This document shows positions 22,881 through 34,664 of a stretch of 64,000 nucleotides of DNA, piece by piece. Position 1 is the first letter of the stretch. The number at the start of each line of letters is the position of its first letter. The translations under genes and the position numbers were made by a program. Source of the DNA: Leptoclinus maculatus (Eukaryota > Chordata > Actinopteri > Perciformes > Stichaeidae); NCBI GenBank assembly GCA_032191485.1, contig JAVDOI010000004.1:17981443-18045442 (forward strand). Direction: 5' to 3'. The notes below the pieces were generated by a model that searched no databases, had not been told where the DNA came from, and worked only from the letters and a program-made list of their open reading frames with translations.

Positions 22881-24979
22881 CTGTGGTCCTCAGTTATTTA
22901 AATTATTTACATGCTGAAATTTAAATTATGTATTTTCCTTTTTTATGTTAATTAAATATAATATTTAGGATTCCTTTAACTTTACTTAATTTCACTGTTG
23001 CCTTTTGTTTTGTGAAATGTGTTTACTTTAAAAATTGTAACTTAAAGATCATTAGCACTTTTTACCATACAGAAGTGCTGTATTTGTTCTACCTTCCACA
23101 CTGCAAACCTCAGCCCTCTGCTGAGGCAGATCCAGTCAGATGAAAAATGTTGCAGCACACTCTTCATTATAATCTACTACAAAGCCATTCCATTATTTAC
23201 AATCAATACACAATTATCCTACAGGCAGGGTGAATATCTTGTTTATGTCCTATCGTTTTTTTCTGTTATGGTTCCGGTTGACCTGTGACTGGGTTGCAGA
23301 GAGCAGAGGGCGACGGAATGTCAAGGGTCTATAGACATCCCACAGCTGGGTTTGGAGCACCACAAAGGGGACAGGAAATAGTAGATTCTGAGGGCGAAGT
23401 TTAATGACAGTAGAGTTTTAAGAGTCAGAGTTGTGATTGGTACTTACACCCAATCAATCCAGATGACAAACATTTCCTTACCCAGCGAGCAACAAGGTCA
23501 ACCCCATGGTTACAGGAGGTTCTGTTAGATAGTTACATTTCAAGTCTAAGTGGATCAGGGTTTCCCTTTCCCTCTGGTTAGTGCAGTGGTAAGCTATACA
23601 ATATTCCCCTAAGGCTCCATCTCTTCCAGTAGTGGCATCCAGTAGGGGAGAAGCGTTATTTTGGTTCTTTAACCCCCCCCACTTTTTTCTTCTCCGATTT
23701 GCTCCCAGTCTAAAAAAAGTCCTCTCCCATTGCTTTATCGATTGAGATACTCCAGGGAGGGCCGACTGTAACATCCGATACCAGGGATCTGCTTGTGGAT
23801 TGTGTCTGCCTGTCAACACTTTAAATTGCCACTGGGACAAAACTAGCAACATTCGAGACATTCAATATGTCAGATGCAGTTAAAAGCGGTGGGTGGGATT
23901 ATCAATGAGAGGGTGAGTAACCAAAGAGGCTCCCCATTTTGGGGGGACACAAACAGGAAGTGGAGCAATTTGATTACCATATTGATAGTTTCTGAAATGA
24001 GAAACCGGGAATGGAAATTGATGCTATGCACCATGTCGAGCTCAGGCTTGTCTTCAGCTTTTAGAGAAGGCAGAATCTGAGAGGTAAAAAACAAACAAAC
24101 ACATGTTTTTTTTTTAAAAACAGGGTTTTATTTTTATGCCATATCACACAAGTCTTCTAACTAGCCTCAAGCATTCACAATGTCCCACATCTAGTCTTTG
24201 GAGAACAGAGTGAAAAAAGTCATGTCATTTGACACTGGAATAATGACACGTTGTTATAAGTGTAGTGACATTACCATTTCTCTGCTGTTAAGTGACTAAG
24301 TCCATGGTCCGAGACAAAGCGAGGGCAGAGTCATACGAATGTAACAAGGAACCTATATGACAGGGGGCTGACAGGAGGAAAAGTATGAGACTAGATTACA
24401 TTATTCTAATGTGGGCAGACAAAAGGGTAAGGGACAAGAATAAATGGAAATTCCGCTGAGTCAGTGCAAAGCAGATAAATGCCAATGAGCCACTGGAAAG
24501 ACTTATTTTAATGAGATATGGCAGGAAGTGATAGGAGGAAATGAGAGATCAATGTGACCAGGGAATTAATGATTACACGCAAACTAAAACATTATAAAAT
24601 AGTTAATTTCTTTAAAAAAAAAGTTTAACTGCAGTTTTTACTTTTCAGATGTTAAATGGGTGTTCATAGTACACCATTAATTCCTACAGAAGTTTAAGAT
24701 AATGTCAAGAAGGGCAACCGACCAAAACATTTTGAAAAATGTAACCAGATTAGACAAGCTCAGTTTGAAAATGATTAGTTATTCAACATCTAAAATAAAT
24801 AGTGGCTTACAGAAATGCAACAAAGGAGTGTGATTTTTTTGATTCAAAGACCTTTATGAACCTATATAGTTAGTGATTTACTCATTTATCTGTAGAGAAA
24901 TAGAGACAGTTTTAATTACATGCCTGCTCTGCACAACTTCAGAGCAGCATGTATGAAGGCAAATCAATGTCAAAATCCG
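22881..24979. other. No supported gene
   Basis: AT-rich DNA with a C run near 23672-23680. A 127-codon minus frame (23478-23861) has no recognisable domain. The 24380-24600 stretch is repeat-free and could be conserved noncoding sequence, but this cannot be tested here. Confidence 0.35.
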
Positions 24980-25000
24980 CATCATCATCATCATCATCAT
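24980..25000. repeat. (CAT)7 microsatellite
   Basis: Seven CAT units. Confidence 0.97.
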
Positions 25001-25080
25001 AGCACCTATGAGATCCACATGCTCAGGAAAATTACTTTTGCGAGCACTTTTACATCACTCTGCGCAGAATACCTCTGCTC

Positions 25081-25297
25081 GCGACCTCTATCACTGCTCT
25101 TCTGCTCGCAAAACTTTCACTTGCTCGCTCGCAAGTTTTTCTTCATGACAGTAAGTGGGCGGAGCCAGTCACCATTGTATCACTTGATTTAATTGTTTTA
25201 ATTTCAATCCGCCACTGAACACTACTCCACTACATCTAAGAGGTACTTTTTAAACAAGTGAAAGTTTTGCGAGCAGAAGACCAGTGATAGAAGTCGC
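25081..25297. mobile_element. Fold-back element with 43-base inverted arms
   Basis: The left arm 25081-25123 and right arm 25255-25297 are reverse complements with two mismatches (shared core CAAGTGAAAGTTTTGCGAGC), separated by 131 bases. The surrounding left DNA has extra GCTCG/GCGAG motifs. The arms and short spacer suggest a MITE or fold-back element. No target duplication could be fixed and the family is not recognised. Confidence 0.65.
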
Positions 25298-28200
25298 GCG
25301 TTAGGGGACAATCCTCATATCTTCTGTCTGCGGTGTACCATGCTTCCTAATTTCCTATTTTCCCCTTACATTTCAATATGCATTTACATTGTTCTGTATT
25401 GGCTGTAAAGAAAAACCATTAGTGCTTTCTAGAGGTATATGGTTGTTTTCTCATGCTGCTAGACTAATGACAAATATTTACTGATACAATTTACATTTGT
25501 TGCTACTGACACAATTTTATATGTAAATTGACACGTTTTACAATAATGTTTGATGCAAAAAAAAAAAAGCCTGCTGTTCATGTGCATTTGTTTGAACAAA
25601 CACATATGCATAAGGATGCTTTTCTTTGAATTCAGTTGGAAACACAACCGTGCAAGTGTCAAAGACAAACTCCTCTTGCTGGGGACTGACGTAGCATAAC
25701 TATTTTTGTTATGAAAACAAGGAATATTACAAACCCTTCTGTAATACACTTTCCTAAAAGGCAACAGACCACAACAGGCTATAAAGCTACAAAGCAACTC
25801 TTCTGCTAAGAGAAATTGAAAATACTAAATATGGGTTGCTTTTTCCTTGCCACTATGTTGCTAATGGTGTACAGCAAAACATTTGCGGCCGGAACTTGCT
25901 CTTGTGAACTTTTGTTCCGCATGACATGCATCAATCTACTTAACTTGTATTCTCTCTTATTATTCATAAGAACCACAGTACCAATACATGTAATGTTTTG
26001 AATTTAGTTTGTTGTTTACCACCACAGTTGAATCAGCCCACCTGTGGATGTGAGATTTCAAGTCAAATCCGTCCATTATATTTTGATAAATCTTGCTAAA
26101 ATACAGACAGGTATAAAATTAAAACATGAGTGGAGGGGGAAAAAACACAGGAAAAGGTGGTGTCTGTGTCCTTGAGCATTGCCCCTGTTCACCAGTCTTC
26201 ATTCAGTAATTAAGGTGGCAATTTCTATTGCTGCTTAAATACACACTTATATGGTGTGGAGGTCTCAATGGAATGACCACATGCTGTTTGATAAATGTGA
26301 GCCTGAGAGAAGAGAACGTGGATCCTTGTGCTGCGAGCTGTAGAGAAACACAGGGGGGATTTATGTCTGTGCCTGTCTCCTTGGACTAAAGCTGAGTCCA
26401 AAGCTCCTGGGTTCCTCTTTCTCTGACCCTCACAAGTCAGTGTACGTCCTCTCATCTTGAATTGTTCATGTTTCCACAACCAGGGCTGAAGCTTTAATCA
26501 AATGCCAGCTACCCTTAATGCTGTCGACCTCTCTCACATGGAGCTATCACAGCAGGGTAGGTAGGTCAATCACTTCTGCCACAACTGTTTCCTCTCAGGA
26601 GCATTTCCACGGCAAGGGATGGCCATTAAGGCGATTTGAATCAGTGCTGGAAAAGTGGACGTTTCTTGCAGCTTGCCTTGATAACACACAATGTAATGAT
26701 TAATGTGTGAGGGGGTTATCTTAAGTTTGGGTCAAAACTGAAGTGACGGGAGGGTCAGTGGTGCAATTCCACAGAGTGACTGGAAAAATCTGGACAGGGA
26801 ACAAATATATAACAGTTACACCATTTTTAGTAGATGCTCTAAATGTGGAACACTTATAGGCCACATCTGCGCTGATCATAGAGGGTGCTTGCACTAAGCA
26901 CCATCCAGCATGATTGTGCTGTTTTGTGATTGTACTGTTTTTGTGAATAAAACAGCACCACCAGCAAACTGAGCATGTGCTTTCACATTGGATAATAAGT
27001 AAAACTGGATAAACTGTTACAGGTCTATTGAAACAGCTGAATTCATGCTGTACAGTATGGCTTTGATTTAACAGCTTTGAAAAACAATTAATTATACATA
27101 AATTAATACAATTATTTTTGTAAATCACTGCTTTGTTATAGCTGGCCTAAAAAATGCATGCATGGTAAAAGTGCTTAATTAATTTCCCCATGTGATATTA
27201 ATGTAATCTAAGAACTGTGATTGTCTAGTAATTGCCCCCATGCAACCCAATTTGTGATGAACAGATAAGAGGTGCACCGCATGTGTTTAAAAGAGCCAGT
27301 TTATTTGGCGTCTAGCAGATTTAACACTGAATGAGTCAGGAAGGCTTTAGAATCTAAAGTTTATCTAAAGTTTAGATAAATCTCAAAGAGAACGATGAAA
27401 AGGGCATGGATAGGCCCAGGATGCTGCTACGTAGATGTCTGCCACTGTTGTCGTTCTGAGGAGGGCCATAGATGAGATGTTAACACAGAGAATATGTAAT
27501 TTTGGCGCAATTGGCTTTCAGAAAAATGGGGGGTTGTTTTCAGAATGTCAGCCTGTAGTATTTACATAGAATATATTGGTACGACTTTAGCAGCCAAGTT
27601 TCCCTATTGGATGTTGAACATGCTTGACTGTGATCGGTCCGTAGTACATGCAGATAGAGAGATTGTCTGGGCAAGCTCAGTGTGTGAAGTTTGCCTTCCA
27701 GCAATCCAGCCAACCTGTAAGTCTCCGGTACAATAAATAAACACCTTTAGTATGTCGTCTGAAGTAATAGTACTTGAAGTAAGTAATACTTAGCGCAACT
27801 TTAAACTTTATGTGGATTTAATGTTTGCTGGTCCATTCAAAAGGAAAACTGAGGAAGAAAAACACAGGTACCTACTCCTTTGGGTTGGAGATAATGGTCA
27901 GTATTTATGTCATATGGACTCTCACGGCAGATGAAAGTAAGGCACTGAAATTGTACTAATACTTTAAAGCTTAAATCATGCCAAAGACAAATGTCATATT
28001 TGAACATTAAAAATCCCACAAAAACATACAGGGAGTTAGCAAGCCCTTTGAACAGTTTGTGACACATTTGAGACTGTTTGAATAAGGACTGTAATCATGT
28101 AATCAACAGCAAAGAGATCATAAGAGGCCATGCGTTTTTTGGGATTCATCAACCTAGAGTGAGAGAGAAGCTATACTGAATGTTGTTACTTAACGTTGGA

Positions 28201-28299
28201 TACAGCTATAGACATTGCAAAATTTCATGAAATAGCGCAAGCATCACTTAAAACAATTGTTGACAGCATAAGTAGTCATATACATTTTACTGTGTAATT
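25298..28299. other. No supported gene
   Basis: Noncoding. An A run lies at 25557-25568. An inverted patch of AGTTTAGATAAA/TTTATCTAAA type lies near 27355-27385. Frames of 60-135 codons show no motifs. Confidence 0.4.
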
Positions 28300-28372
28300 T
28301 TATATCTTGATTCTTTGGCAACATCACTTGGCAACTTTCATGCCAATAAAGCCAAATTTAATTGATATGAAT
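28300..28372 (+). mobile_element. LINE or SINE 3' tail
   Basis: TTTCATGCCAATAAAGCCAA followed by ATTTAATTGA is the standard fish retroposon 3' end (usually CATGCCAATAAAGC then TTGAA units). Only the terminal part is recognisable. Confidence 0.5.
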
Positions 28373-29119
28373 TCTCCATCCTCCATATCTGTCCGATGGC
28401 CTTAGTCAGTCTTATAGACCTTCATACAATGCATCTGTGCCATTCTTAAGTGTGGCATCGCTCATCTCCTAGCTATCTATATAGGATGACTTGCTGTGAA
28501 ACACCAGCGTCATTTCATTTCATGACTGCTGAACAGATGCTGATACTGTCTCTTAAGCTGGTACATTATAGCAGTGTAGATCTAGATAAGACTTCGCCAC
28601 ATGATGGGGTGCAGTATTATACCACACAGATGCTTGCTAATCCCACGTGTCACAGTCGAGGTTCCGTTTATTATCATACCTTCCAGCTGCTCTTTTCTCC
28701 CCTGCTGAAGTGAAGGATTTAACTCTTATTCGTGTCTTTTCACACCTAATTGACTCATGGAGGCAGAATTTGCCCTGTTGACCATATGATGCTACCCAGA
28801 GATATTTCCTTCCTCACTGTCGCATGATAACAATAGAACTGTTGCCAACTGCAGTTACCGTGGCAATCCTTACCAACAAACTAAAAACGATGGCACGACT
28901 TTCTGTGCAGAAAATAATTACTAACAATGCAATCTTTTCATTTATATCATCTTTTTATTCCAAAACAGATTACTGCTAATATGCATTTAAAACACCATAT
29001 GATTAACAAAATACACCAATCATTCACTGCATACTAAACATTATATAACATTATACCACAGGAGCAGCACCTGTTCAGTCAGTTCTGTCAAATGCAGCAT
29101 TCATTAAAACCTTTCTGGC
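28373..29119. other. No supported gene
   Basis: Noncoding spacer. The 87-codon frame at 28450-28713 has no recognisable feature. Confidence 0.4.
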
Positions 29120-29880
29120 CTGAGAGCCCCCCCCACCGGGGGGCTACTGGTACCGAGAGGGACCGAGTGGTACCGAAGAAAGCAATTTTCAGAAACAAAT
29201 ATTATAATCCTACAACCATGTAGCATACCGTTTTAACGAAGAACTTCTGACCAACAGAACTATGTTTAACATTTTACACACTGAAAACACAATTAAACAC
29301 AATCTAACAGAACCTTCAGAGCCTCTAGCAGAATATCGTAATTTTTTCGCTTTCATTTCACGAGATACTCACTCGAAAAAGTCCTCCGAACGGCGATCCT
29401 CCCAGCGCTATTCTTGCTACTTAGCAACATTAGCATTCCACCCGGAATCTACCGAACACTTCGGATTTACTCTCCGTGAAACGGTTCAAACGTTACCCGG
29501 AAAAGAGAGGACACAAACAAGCCAGTCACCCCGCTGAAGAATTCAGATTTTGCACTCACCATTAGAAGAAAAATGAAAAAGCAGTCCTCATATTCCATTT
29601 TGACCGCTGAAATCGGCTTCCTCTATCTGTTTCCTGTCTAATAAAACTCTTTCCTGAAGGAAGGGGGGTCAAATAAGCTCGGAGGACCACGTTTCACATT
29701 TCGAGACTCGTGCTTTTACGCAGGGTCCCGGCTGCGTAAATCGGTAATTTCCGGAAAACGATCCTCTCATGGAAACCCCGTTGCCTCCACTGTATTGGCT
29801 AGATCCTAACACGTGTATAGATATGTCATAGTATGGAATTGTCCAACCACAGGCTGAGAAATGGGCACTCACCGGCACAG
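29120..29880 (-). promoter_or_regulatory. CpG-rich promoter-like block
   Basis: This block of about 760 bases is clearly richer in CpG than the DNA around it. On the minus strand it holds a CCAAT box (ATTGG on plus at 29794-29798), three GTGAGT donor sites (at 29872-29867, 29559-29554 and 29372-29367), and an ATG in excellent context (TCAAAATGG, 29598). A strong hairpin, AGCCCCCC/GGGGGGCT, sits at the far end (about 29126-29146). The layout is that of a CpG-island promoter with alternative 5' exons on the minus strand. A CpG-rich transposon fragment is the main alternative. Confidence 0.4.
29560..29640 (-). CDS. Possible first coding exon (13 codons)
   Basis: On the minus strand an ATG at 29598 with A at -3 and G at +4 starts a 13-codon frame, MEYEDCFFIFLLM, ending exactly at the donor GTGAGT (first intron base 29559). 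The exon would include 5' UTR starting somewhere in 29640-29780, downstream of the CCAAT box. The encoded N-terminus has an acidic start followed by a hydrophobic run. The gene is not recognised, and no convincing next exon was found further left on the minus strand. Confidence 0.25.
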
Positions 29881-32800
29881 AGAGGCTTTGGAGAGGGTTC
29901 TAGCTCTCAAAAATGATTCCAAACTGCTGTATGTGATAGATTGTGCATGTACAAGGATAAAGGAAGTTAAATATATCGTTATTTAAGTTATAAAAGTACA
30001 ATGGAACAGCTGGAGAGGCTGTTTCTCAAATGACGACCTTTCGTGACCTCTCAACGTTTATGTCTCTTGCTCTAGCCTACCTCCCTCTATTCACTCCAAT
30101 TCTTTTGGGTATGACTACTGCCATTGTTTGCTATGATGCTGGGTGGTTTTTAGGCTTTCAATAGCCTCATTTAATATAGTATTATCAATAATAGTGCTTT
30201 TTCACCATGCAAACCTGACATTTTCAAAGTGGAGCTGTGTTCCATCTTCATCTGCTATTAACCAGTAACATATACACAATATTTACACAACTCAGCAAAG
30301 CACACCATTATTAGTGTTATTAATCCATTGACATTATTCAAATAGACCTTGTAGTTAGAGAGTAAGGCCCCTTTGAGTATGGGTATAGTATTTTCGAGCA
30401 GAAGCCAAAAAAAGACCTAGGGTTCAAAATTAAATATCATGTAACTTTTACCTACACTATCATTATAAATAACTACTTTATTACAGAAAACTGGTCATTA
30501 ACTTATTTACAATACTTTTCCATACCACATTTCTGCAAAACTTTCAGTAATCCATTGGTTTACTTTGTCTATAATCCTTTGTCTTCATAGCACATAACTG
30601 CAAACACAATGCACACCCGTAAACAGACCGTACATCTCTGTATATCCAATCCCTGACAATGCAAGCACACTCAGTATACATCATACATCCATTACATGTT
30701 TATCTTAGAACATACAATAACAAAGTTGATTACTGTGGAATAACATTTAATCAAGTGTTTAAATTAATAGTCTTCAATACGGGCCAAAATAGTATCTGTA
30801 TCTTGTAAACCGTGTTGATCAATTTGATCTGCTTCTCTTCTTCTTCTTCTTCCTCTTCTTCTATTGGCAAATCAGTTCAGAAGACTTGGAATGTCAAACA
30901 CGAGATTGTGAGTCAGTGCTGCGCTAGTGCTGTTACTTTGGTCTGTATCTGTGAGACAACCACGCCCCACTCGTGAATAAAAAAGAAGAAAATGAAAAGA
31001 GCTCTGAAATAAATGGTGCATTATGGAATAAAAGTCCCCTGAAATCAATAAATATGTATTCATATTTGAATTTATTTTTTAAAGTTCAAATATTGCTTCA
31101 TTTATTTAAGGATTTAATTCATAGGTATATTTATTTATTTCAATTACATATTTATTTATCTAATCTTGGGCTTAATAGCATTCCATAGATCACAGCAAAG
31201 GCATGTTTCTTGTCATATCAATTTAACAGATATACACAGTACGTAATTGAACCAGAGCAAATATTGCATTTAAATTTTGTGCAGTCTTCCGTAAAAACAC
31301 ACATCTAACACACGCCTGCTCCTGTCATTTTATACTATTAGAACACTTACAGTGGGTTACTTTAGACAGATGGGGTTGACAATCCCTTCTTAATTTATCT
31401 TAATATAGTTGACCGTCTGTATTGTACCTGCAGTATTTGGCGTGGGGGTAGTGATGTCCTCCAGGACCACTGGTGCCAGGTAAATATGATTTACCAGAGA
31501 TAATACGCAGAGAAGACAGAGCCATCTGTATTCCCAATGTGCCTCTCATACAGTATGAGTGAGTTATGCACAGACCAGGTACGCAATGCCTTTTCCACTG
31601 TCTATTGCTCGTTCAGCTGTTTTCACGTGTGGACAATCGAGGCAGATGAATAGAGGCTTGTTTTTAATTATGTGTGTGTGGGAGGGTGGAAGTGCGTGAC
31701 CATTTCATCAGTGAAGATGATTCAGTCGCTGTACCATAAATTCATATGTTACCAAGATGGAGTAGACCACAGCATTCTGATAATGTTTGCCTGCTGTTTC
31801 TTGGTCATTTGATTTGCAAATACTTGATTTCAAATGTTTCGAAAGTTCTGCAAATTTTGGTAATTACAGCAAAGATCTATACAAGCTGTGAACATAAACA
31901 ATTAGTGTGGCGTAAATAACAATGTATCAATTCATTTTATTTTACAATATAGATGCCACAAAATGTGGTATTTGTACAGTTGTAGTACATCTGTTGCATT
32001 ATATAGTGCTAACGTACACAACTGTATATTTTTTTACAATTATAAAAATATTTTACAGTCACATATATGTGCAGTAGTGTAAGATTAATCACTCATTTAA
32101 ATATCAATTTAAAATCTGAACCCTAAATGTTTTTTTGTTGCAAGGAGAATAGTATAAACTGTCACCTAGTAAAGTGGGTTGGGATCCAATTCATTAAGCA
32201 AGCCAGTTTTTAATATTGCTGTGTTTTCATTTGCTTGACCAAAGCTGCAATTCACTCCAACAGCAACCCTACCTTTTTTTGTTACAGCTGATGTGCAAAC
32301 TGCACTAACACGCTCTGCTGCTGGTGATGCTAAAATAACATTTTAGTTTGCAGAAAACACTATGCATAGAAGCCATATCAAAATCAATTATGGTAACAAC
32401 ATTCGTCCCTGAACCACGAGAGTCAGTTTACACCATCTTTGTTGTTTTCTATGTATCTCTATACCAGTGTTATCAAAATAAATTCTGGCACATTGTAGAC
32501 TAGATGTTAAATAAGATGATTCTGAATTTAAGTTGTGTATGCACTTGCCACGAAGGTAACATATTACCAACTGCCTGGGCATAGCTCTTATCCATTTATA
32601 TCAGGCATAATTAGAGATGAAGAAGATTTGTTGTTGAATGATCTTCTGAAAGTATGCTCGGATACATAATTGTGTTTCCTGGCTGAGGGAAAACAAGTCT
32701 TTCATCTCGTGGAGATAAGAGGGTGATTTGTAGTCCACTTGGTTAGTATTCTCAGGTCTGATCTCTTTGTTGGTTTCCGCTCCCCCACCCGGCCTCTCTC

Positions 32801-34213
32801 TCCCTGATTAATGCTGATACTTGCCTAAGCATCATAGTTATGATGAAGAAAGGCTGGTGATAATGACTTTTCACCCTGCTTGGTGGGTTTCTCAGTCTGG
32901 GGATGAATGAGGGGGAAGAGGTGAAGGGAGGTAGGAAGACAGAAATGCATGATCTCTTTTGAAGTGTACAGTTTGTTCATCTTTATAAACGACTCTGGAA
33001 AGGTGATATCAGTGATCTGTATGTCACTTAATCAAGGTTATTATGAGGTTATCCAGCTCAAATTATCCTGTCAATTCTTACCATTAAAGATCAACAGAAC
33101 AATAGTGAAAACAATATTCAGGACTTACTATATCTATGATTCTCTGCTGCAGTACCATGACAGAAATAGCACATTTATACTGTGCTTTTTATAGAATTGT
33201 AGAAAGTGCCTTATCTAAATTATATCTTAAATTTAAAATGAAACTCAACCAACGCAAAGAATGAGACTCAATTACATTAAGAGACTAAAGATTAAATAAA
33301 ATGTGTCATCAGGCTAATTACAATTGCATCTGAAGCCTAAATTGCATCGCAAATTCAATCTCAAAGGTGTTCAACCACGGATATAATTTAAAGTGACATA
33401 TTCCATTTACCTTTTAATCATTAAAACCATGACTTATGTTGCTCAAGTATTCTTATAAACAGATTGGTGCTTATTCTAGTTTACCACAATGCTCATTGCC
33501 TCATCTTGCCTGTTACCACTATTGGCAGAAACAGCTTCCTCATGTATTAACAAATACAGATTGTATCAATACACACTCAGCATATTTATTCCACTTATTT
33601 GCCAGCATTTTCATGTAACATGTGTATCACAGGCTCTGTGCAACAGGGCTTTGTGAGTTCTAAGACAAATGTGTGCCAAACAGCACGCTGCCAAACTTTA
33701 ATGGATAACAAAAGGCCTGCATAATCCATCACAGGATTATTTTTTACTTCAACATTTTTACTTTTAATTAATCATTTACTTCAGGTCTTTGCTTTTAAAA
33801 TCTGTAATTCCTTTCAAGCAAAGATTTACATTCATTGGTGAATAGCAAAGGTGTACCATATTTCAAGGCTGTCTTATCAAGCAACCCAACCAATGCTGCA
33901 TTCATTTCACCTTGACACTCACAGGCAGTTGGTCTTTAAGGGTATTTACATCACAATATTGTCAACTGAAATACCTCCTTAGTATGTACAGTTTACTTGT
34001 ATGGAAATGGGCATTGTAATATGGTGTAGTTATGGACTTACCCACTGAAAGAATGGCTACAGACAGTTCCTTTGTAGTATATGGAAGTCCCCTCTTAGAT
34101 ATTATCAATATTTATTATTATTATTTCAAAGTAGTCTACCTTTGGGGGAAAGGACTCATCAGCTGTTTGTGTCATGGGTCTATAACTATATAAATATTAT
34201 TATAATATTAAAT
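29881..34213. other. No supported gene; (TTC)n at 30832-30862
   Basis: AT-rich noncoding DNA. A TTC/CTT repeat lies at 30832-30862. TTTATTTA-rich patches lie at about 31065-31165. The stretch 32600-33000 is free of recognised repeats and looks like possible conserved noncoding DNA, untested. Confidence 0.4.
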
Positions 34214-34664
34214 TGCCATGGATGGTGATGCAGGGAGCTGGGGAAGGACCACATTGCAGACATGACAGGCAGACTTGTGCATTTCAATGATTTAATGCAA
34301 GACTGAGTTTACAAATCGGAGAGTCAAAAAAGCAGGCAGGTAACAGACAAAACAGGTAACAAAACTTCAAACAGCAATGAAAGTCAAACTGACAACTAAC
34401 AGTGAAAAGACAGGACTATAAATACACAATAAACTAATTAGACAACAAGGCACAGGTGGGAAGACATGAGGGCAGACTGAAAGCTGATTGGTGGTTGAAA
34501 CAATGGGAACAGAGCAAGGCTGATGAGACTAATTAAACACAAGGGATACAGAAAAAAGGAGGGAAAACCACAAAGACAGGAAGTCAAACAAAAGCAGGAC
34601 CCATGAAGCAAGGATAACAAACTGAAACAGGAAGTGAAAACTAAAGTCAAGAGAAACCATGACA
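34214..34664 (-). mobile_element. LTR-like dispersed repeat
   Basis: Read on the minus strand the unit begins TGTCATGGTTTCTC and ends CATCACCATCCATGGCA. It contains CACCTGTGCCTTGTTGTC and a TATTTATAGTCC box, the layout of a common teleost LTR type (TGTCATGG... ...TGACA). It is about 450 bases. Flanking pentamers do not match, so no target duplication supports the ends. No internal genes are seen. Confidence 0.45.

Noticed and set aside
23575..23670. A SINE promoter (A-box-like TAGTGCAGTGG)
   Set aside because: No B box at a proper distance and no tRNA-like fold around it.
23478..23861. 127-codon minus-strand frame
   Set aside because: The translation crosses a homopolymer C/G run and has no recognisable family features.
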